This document shows positions 7,355 through 9,357 of a DNA stretch of 9,357 nt, piece by piece. Numbering within the stretch: the stretch's first letter is position 1; every line of letters begins with the position of its first letter. The stretch lies in contig CALBLB010000166.1 in assembly GCA_937896115.1 (NCBI GenBank), positions 1 through 9,357 on the forward strand. Reading direction: 5' to 3'. Source of the stretch: an uncultured Succinatimonas sp. (GTDB taxonomy: Bacteria; Pseudomonadota; Gammaproteobacteria; Enterobacterales; Succinivibrionaceae). The notes below the pieces were generated by a model, which saw only the letters and a list, made by a program, of their open reading frames with translations, searched no databases and was not told the origin of the DNA. The position numbers were made by a program, and so were the translations under genes.

Positions 7355-7396
7355 ATGAAAAAGGTCTTGCTTGAAAAAGTTAAGACCTTTTTTCAT
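7355..7396 (+). terminator. Intrinsic terminator after glgP
   Basis: ATGAAAAAGGTCTT (7355-7368) pairs with AAGACCTTTTTTCAT (7382-7396) around a 13-base loop. It forms a stem with a GGTC core and a T run on the 3' side, with one extra T unpaired. It begins 17 bases after the glgP stop. The A run on the 5' side means it could also stop transcription coming from the right. Confidence 0.85.
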
Positions 7397-7401
7397 GTCC
7401 G

Positions 7402-7429
7402 TGAAATCAAAAGGAGAATTGCCTATACT
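7402..7429 (+). promoter_or_regulatory. Candidate aer promoter (sigma-28 or sigma-70)
   Basis: GCCTATAC at 7421-7428 matches 6 of 8 bases of the FliA (sigma-28) -10 GCCGATAA. TGAAATCA at 7402-7409 lies exactly 11 bases upstream but matches TAAAGTTT at only 4 of 8. The same bases can be read as sigma-70, with TATACT at 7424-7429 and GTGAAA at 7401-7406 spaced by 17. A flagellar sigma factor would suit a taxis gene, but the sequence does not decide. The leader would be about 35 bases. Confidence 0.45.
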
Positions 7430-7469
7430 GTCGAATCAGTAAATATTATTATTACGCCGAGGCTTTGTC

Positions 7470-9050
7470 ATGAGAGAAAATCTTCCGGTAAATGATCATG
7501 AAATCTTGTTCCCCTCAGATCCTGAAGCCAAGATCATTTCCACAACCGATCCGCGCGGGATCATTACGGATGTCAACGATACTTTTGTGCAGATCTCGGG
7601 GTTCAGCAGGGAAGAGCTTATCGGCAAACCTCATAATATAGTCAGACATCCTGATATGCCGGCGGCGGTTTTTGCAATGATGTGGGCCAATTTAAAAGAG
7701 GGGAAGCCCTTTATCGGGATGATCAAAAACCGTTGCAAAGACGGCAGTTTCTATTGGGTCAGCGCTTTTATCATTCCCATCATTATTAACGGAAGGATCA
7801 CAGGTTACGAGTCGGTGAGGACCAGACCTGATCCTAAAATGGTAAGGCGTGCGGCAGCTATCTACGCTGCCATGCGTGCAAACAAGAAATTTAAGTATTC
7901 TCAAAAAGATTTTATTTCATTGGGGATAAATGCTCTGGCCGCAGCGGCGGCGGCAGGTGCCGTTGCTTATCCCGTGTGGTACACGGCGGCCTTTGCCGCC
8001 GCCTTGGCTTTTACTGCTTACCGGAGATTGTGTTTTAAGAGTAAAAAATTTGTAGCTGACGTGGCATCCTCATGCAATGCGCAGTCTGACAGCCTTACTT
8101 TAAACGTGTATGCAGGCGGTACGTCCTTTGAAAACAGAGCTTATATGGCCATGCTGTGGAAGGATAAATATGCAGATACCGTACTGACACGAGTAAAAGA
8201 AGCCTGCATCCTGTTGTCGGAAGCTTCTCAGCATAATCTTGACGAGGCATCCCGCAACAAGGATGAGATGCAGCGTAAATTCGACAAAACCAGCGATACC
8301 GTCAATCGCATGAGTATGATCGCCGACGATATTACCTCAATGATGGATGATCTCATGGACAGCATAGGCAAAACCGTTCATGACACGGACAAAGCCCAGG
8401 AGCAGGCTGCGCAGGGTAAAGCAGCATCTGACAGGACGCTTACTGCCATCAATGCTTTGGATGAGAGCTCCAAAAAGGTAGCGGCTACCATAGATGATCT
8501 GGCCGAACAGGTTTCCAAAGTTTCCGAGGCTATAGAGCTTATCGATACGGTATCGTCACAAACCAATCTTTTGGCGTTAAATGCATCCATCGAGGCTGCC
8601 CGCGCGGGAACCTACGGAAAAGGATTTGCCGTGGTGGCAGATGAGGTCAGAGCTTTGTCCCTGCGTACCCACGATTCGGCCACCGACATCCACAAGCAAT
8701 TGGAAGCCTTTATGAACAAAACCGGAGAGGCTCATGAGCTTTCTACGGCCAGTAAACAGGACGTGATCTCAGGTGTGAATGAAGTTCAGCAGAATCATGA
8801 GGTTTTAAACGAAGTTCAGGAAGCAATCAACGGTATTAAAGCCACCTCAGATATGATGATGAACACCATACGCGAAAAAGCGGAAACGGCCAAGGCCGTA
8901 TCAGGAGAGGTTCGCGATCTCATCAAACTTTCAGAAGAGAACGTCAGTATTTCCGGAAAAACCCGCGATGAAATGCAAAAACTCAGTGAAAAAGCCGATG
9001 ATCTCAGCGAAATGGTGCTGAGGTTTAATCAGGGAATTAAACATATCTGA
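7470..9050 (+). CDS. aer: Aer-like aerotaxis/redox chemoreceptor (PAS-MCP)
   Basis: This is a 526-residue receptor that would read redox state through an FAD-binding PAS domain and signal to CheA/CheW. The PAS domain (about 10-120) is very close to E. coli Aer: STTD, NDTFVQISGF, PHNIVRHPDMP, MMWANLKEG, IKNRCKDGSFYW and GYESVRTR. His60, Asp62 and Trp72 match conserved Aer positions. Residues about 149-187 are an Ala-rich hydrophobic stretch broken near PVWY, fitting a two-pass membrane anchor with no periplasmic domain. The rest is a coiled-coil signalling domain with tip QTNLLALNASIEAARAG at 364-380. It lacks an NWETF-like C-terminal tail, as expected of Aer. The normally conserved Glu after ARAG is Thr381. 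GAGG at 7459-7462, seven bases before the ATG, supports the start. Aer family is near certain; the exact stimulus is inferred. Confidence 0.93.
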   Translation: MRENLPVNDHEILFPSDPEAKIISTTDPRGIITDVNDTFVQISGFSREELIGKPHNIVRHPDMPAAVFAMMWANLKEGKPFIGMIKNRCKDGSFYWVSAFIIPIIINGRITGYESVRTRPDPKMVRRAAAIYAAMRANKKFKYSQKDFISLGINALAAAAAAGAVAYPVWYTAAFAAALAFTAYRRLCFKSKKFVADVASSCNAQSDSLTLNVYAGGTSFENRAYMAMLWKDKYADTVLTRVKEACILLSEASQHNLDEASRNKDEMQRKFDKTSDTVNRMSMIADDITSMMDDLMDSIGKTVHDTDKAQEQAAQGKAASDRTLTAINALDESSKKVAATIDDLAEQVSKVSEAIELIDTVSSQTNLLALNASIEAARAGTYGKGFAVVADEVRALSLRTHDSATDIHKQLEAFMNKTGEAHELSTASKQDVISGVNEVQQNHEVLNEVQEAINGIKATSDMMMNTIREKAETAKAVSGEVRDLIKLSEENVSISGKTRDEMQKLSEKADDLSEMVLRFNQGIKHI

Positions 9051-9357
9051 ATAAAAAGTAGGACTCTGTTAGCCTCAAATTTAACAAGATCATGAACCAT
9101 AACTTAATAAGGATTTCAGCTCCTGCCGAAAATATTGAAAGGATGCAAAAAATTCGCACTCATGCACACGTATTTAAGATCTAAACCTAGCATTTTGAGC
9201 GTTCTTTAAGTTACAAATGAAAATTTTTGGGGTAGAGGAGAGCTGTTTTTTGGTATCAATGTCGGTAGATTAAAAATCCTGTTTTCCTTTTTTAGAAGAT
9301 AGGTCCGTCATCGATCAGTAAATTTTATTAATTTTCCAGTCATGACTTTTCATGCCT
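9051..9357. other. AT-rich region with no supported gene
   Basis: After the aer stop there are 307 AT-rich bases with stops in all frames. I find no convincing terminator hairpin for aer, no tRNA-like fold and no coding pattern. The longest reading frame I noticed is 30 codons (9092-9184, +) with no clear ribosome site. A perfect palindrome AGTCATGACT lies at 9338-9347. AGAGGAGA near 9234-9241 resembles a ribosome site but is followed only by a few codons. The region probably belongs to the upstream or downstream control of whatever lies to the right. Confidence 0.6.

Noticed and set aside
7985..8000. Perfect GGCGGC-CTTT-GCCGCC hairpin within aer
   Set aside because: It falls in codons for the Ala-rich membrane anchor, where GCC/GCG codons readily give such pairs; there is no T run and the gene continues.
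9338..9347. Palindrome AGTCATGACT near the right edge
   Set aside because: It is short, has no promoter beside it that I can support, and the window ends before any gene it might control.
9315..9357. Minus-strand frame that could be the end of a gene entering from the right
   Set aside because: Only about 12 residues before a stop, with no recognisable sequence; it cannot be separated from chance.

Overview
The window reads as ordinary chromosome of a motile, glycogen-using gammaproteobacterium. All genes point right and together fill about 93% of the window. The protein matches are gammaproteobacterial in type: a QseBC-like two-component pair, an E. coli-like ParE, a standard flagellar FlhB, a GlgP-type phosphorylase and an Aer-type aerotaxis receptor. 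GC content is middling. A member of Aeromonadales/Succinivibrionaceae would fit, but this is inference and cannot be fixed from the sequence alone.

Layout. Bases 1-127 are the tail of an OmpR-type response regulator. It overlaps a QseC-like sensor kinase (103-1521) by 25 bases. After a 50-base gap carrying an extended -10 promoter candidate comes parE (topoisomerase IV subunit B, start taken as 1572). It is followed 18 bases later by flhB (3513-4643), so parE and flhB look co-transcribed. A 186-base gap (4644-4829) holds a clear TATAAT promoter, two dyads around it and a cluster of TACGT motifs. It leads into glgP (4830-7337), which ends at a strong intrinsic terminator (7355-7396). A second promoter region then drives an aer-like gene (7470-9050). 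The last 307 bases are AT-rich with no gene I can support.

How the genes relate. Three are tied to swimming or sensing: the QseBC-like pair (in E. coli a signal-responsive system linked to motility control), flhB (the export switch of the flagellar secretion apparatus) and aer (redox/oxygen taxis). parE is housekeeping, and glgP releases glucose-1-phosphate from stored glycogen. They look like neighbours rather than parts of one pathway.

Most worth a second look. ParE has Asn where the EGDSAGG motif normally has Asp, the substitution known from quinolone-resistant GyrB/ParE mutants. Next are flhB lying behind parE away from a flagellar cluster, the regulatory architecture upstream of glgP, a possibly leaderless parE start, and an unusual residue at the signalling tip of the Aer homologue. 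I see no phage, IS element, CRISPR array, RNA gene or novel multi-gene system.
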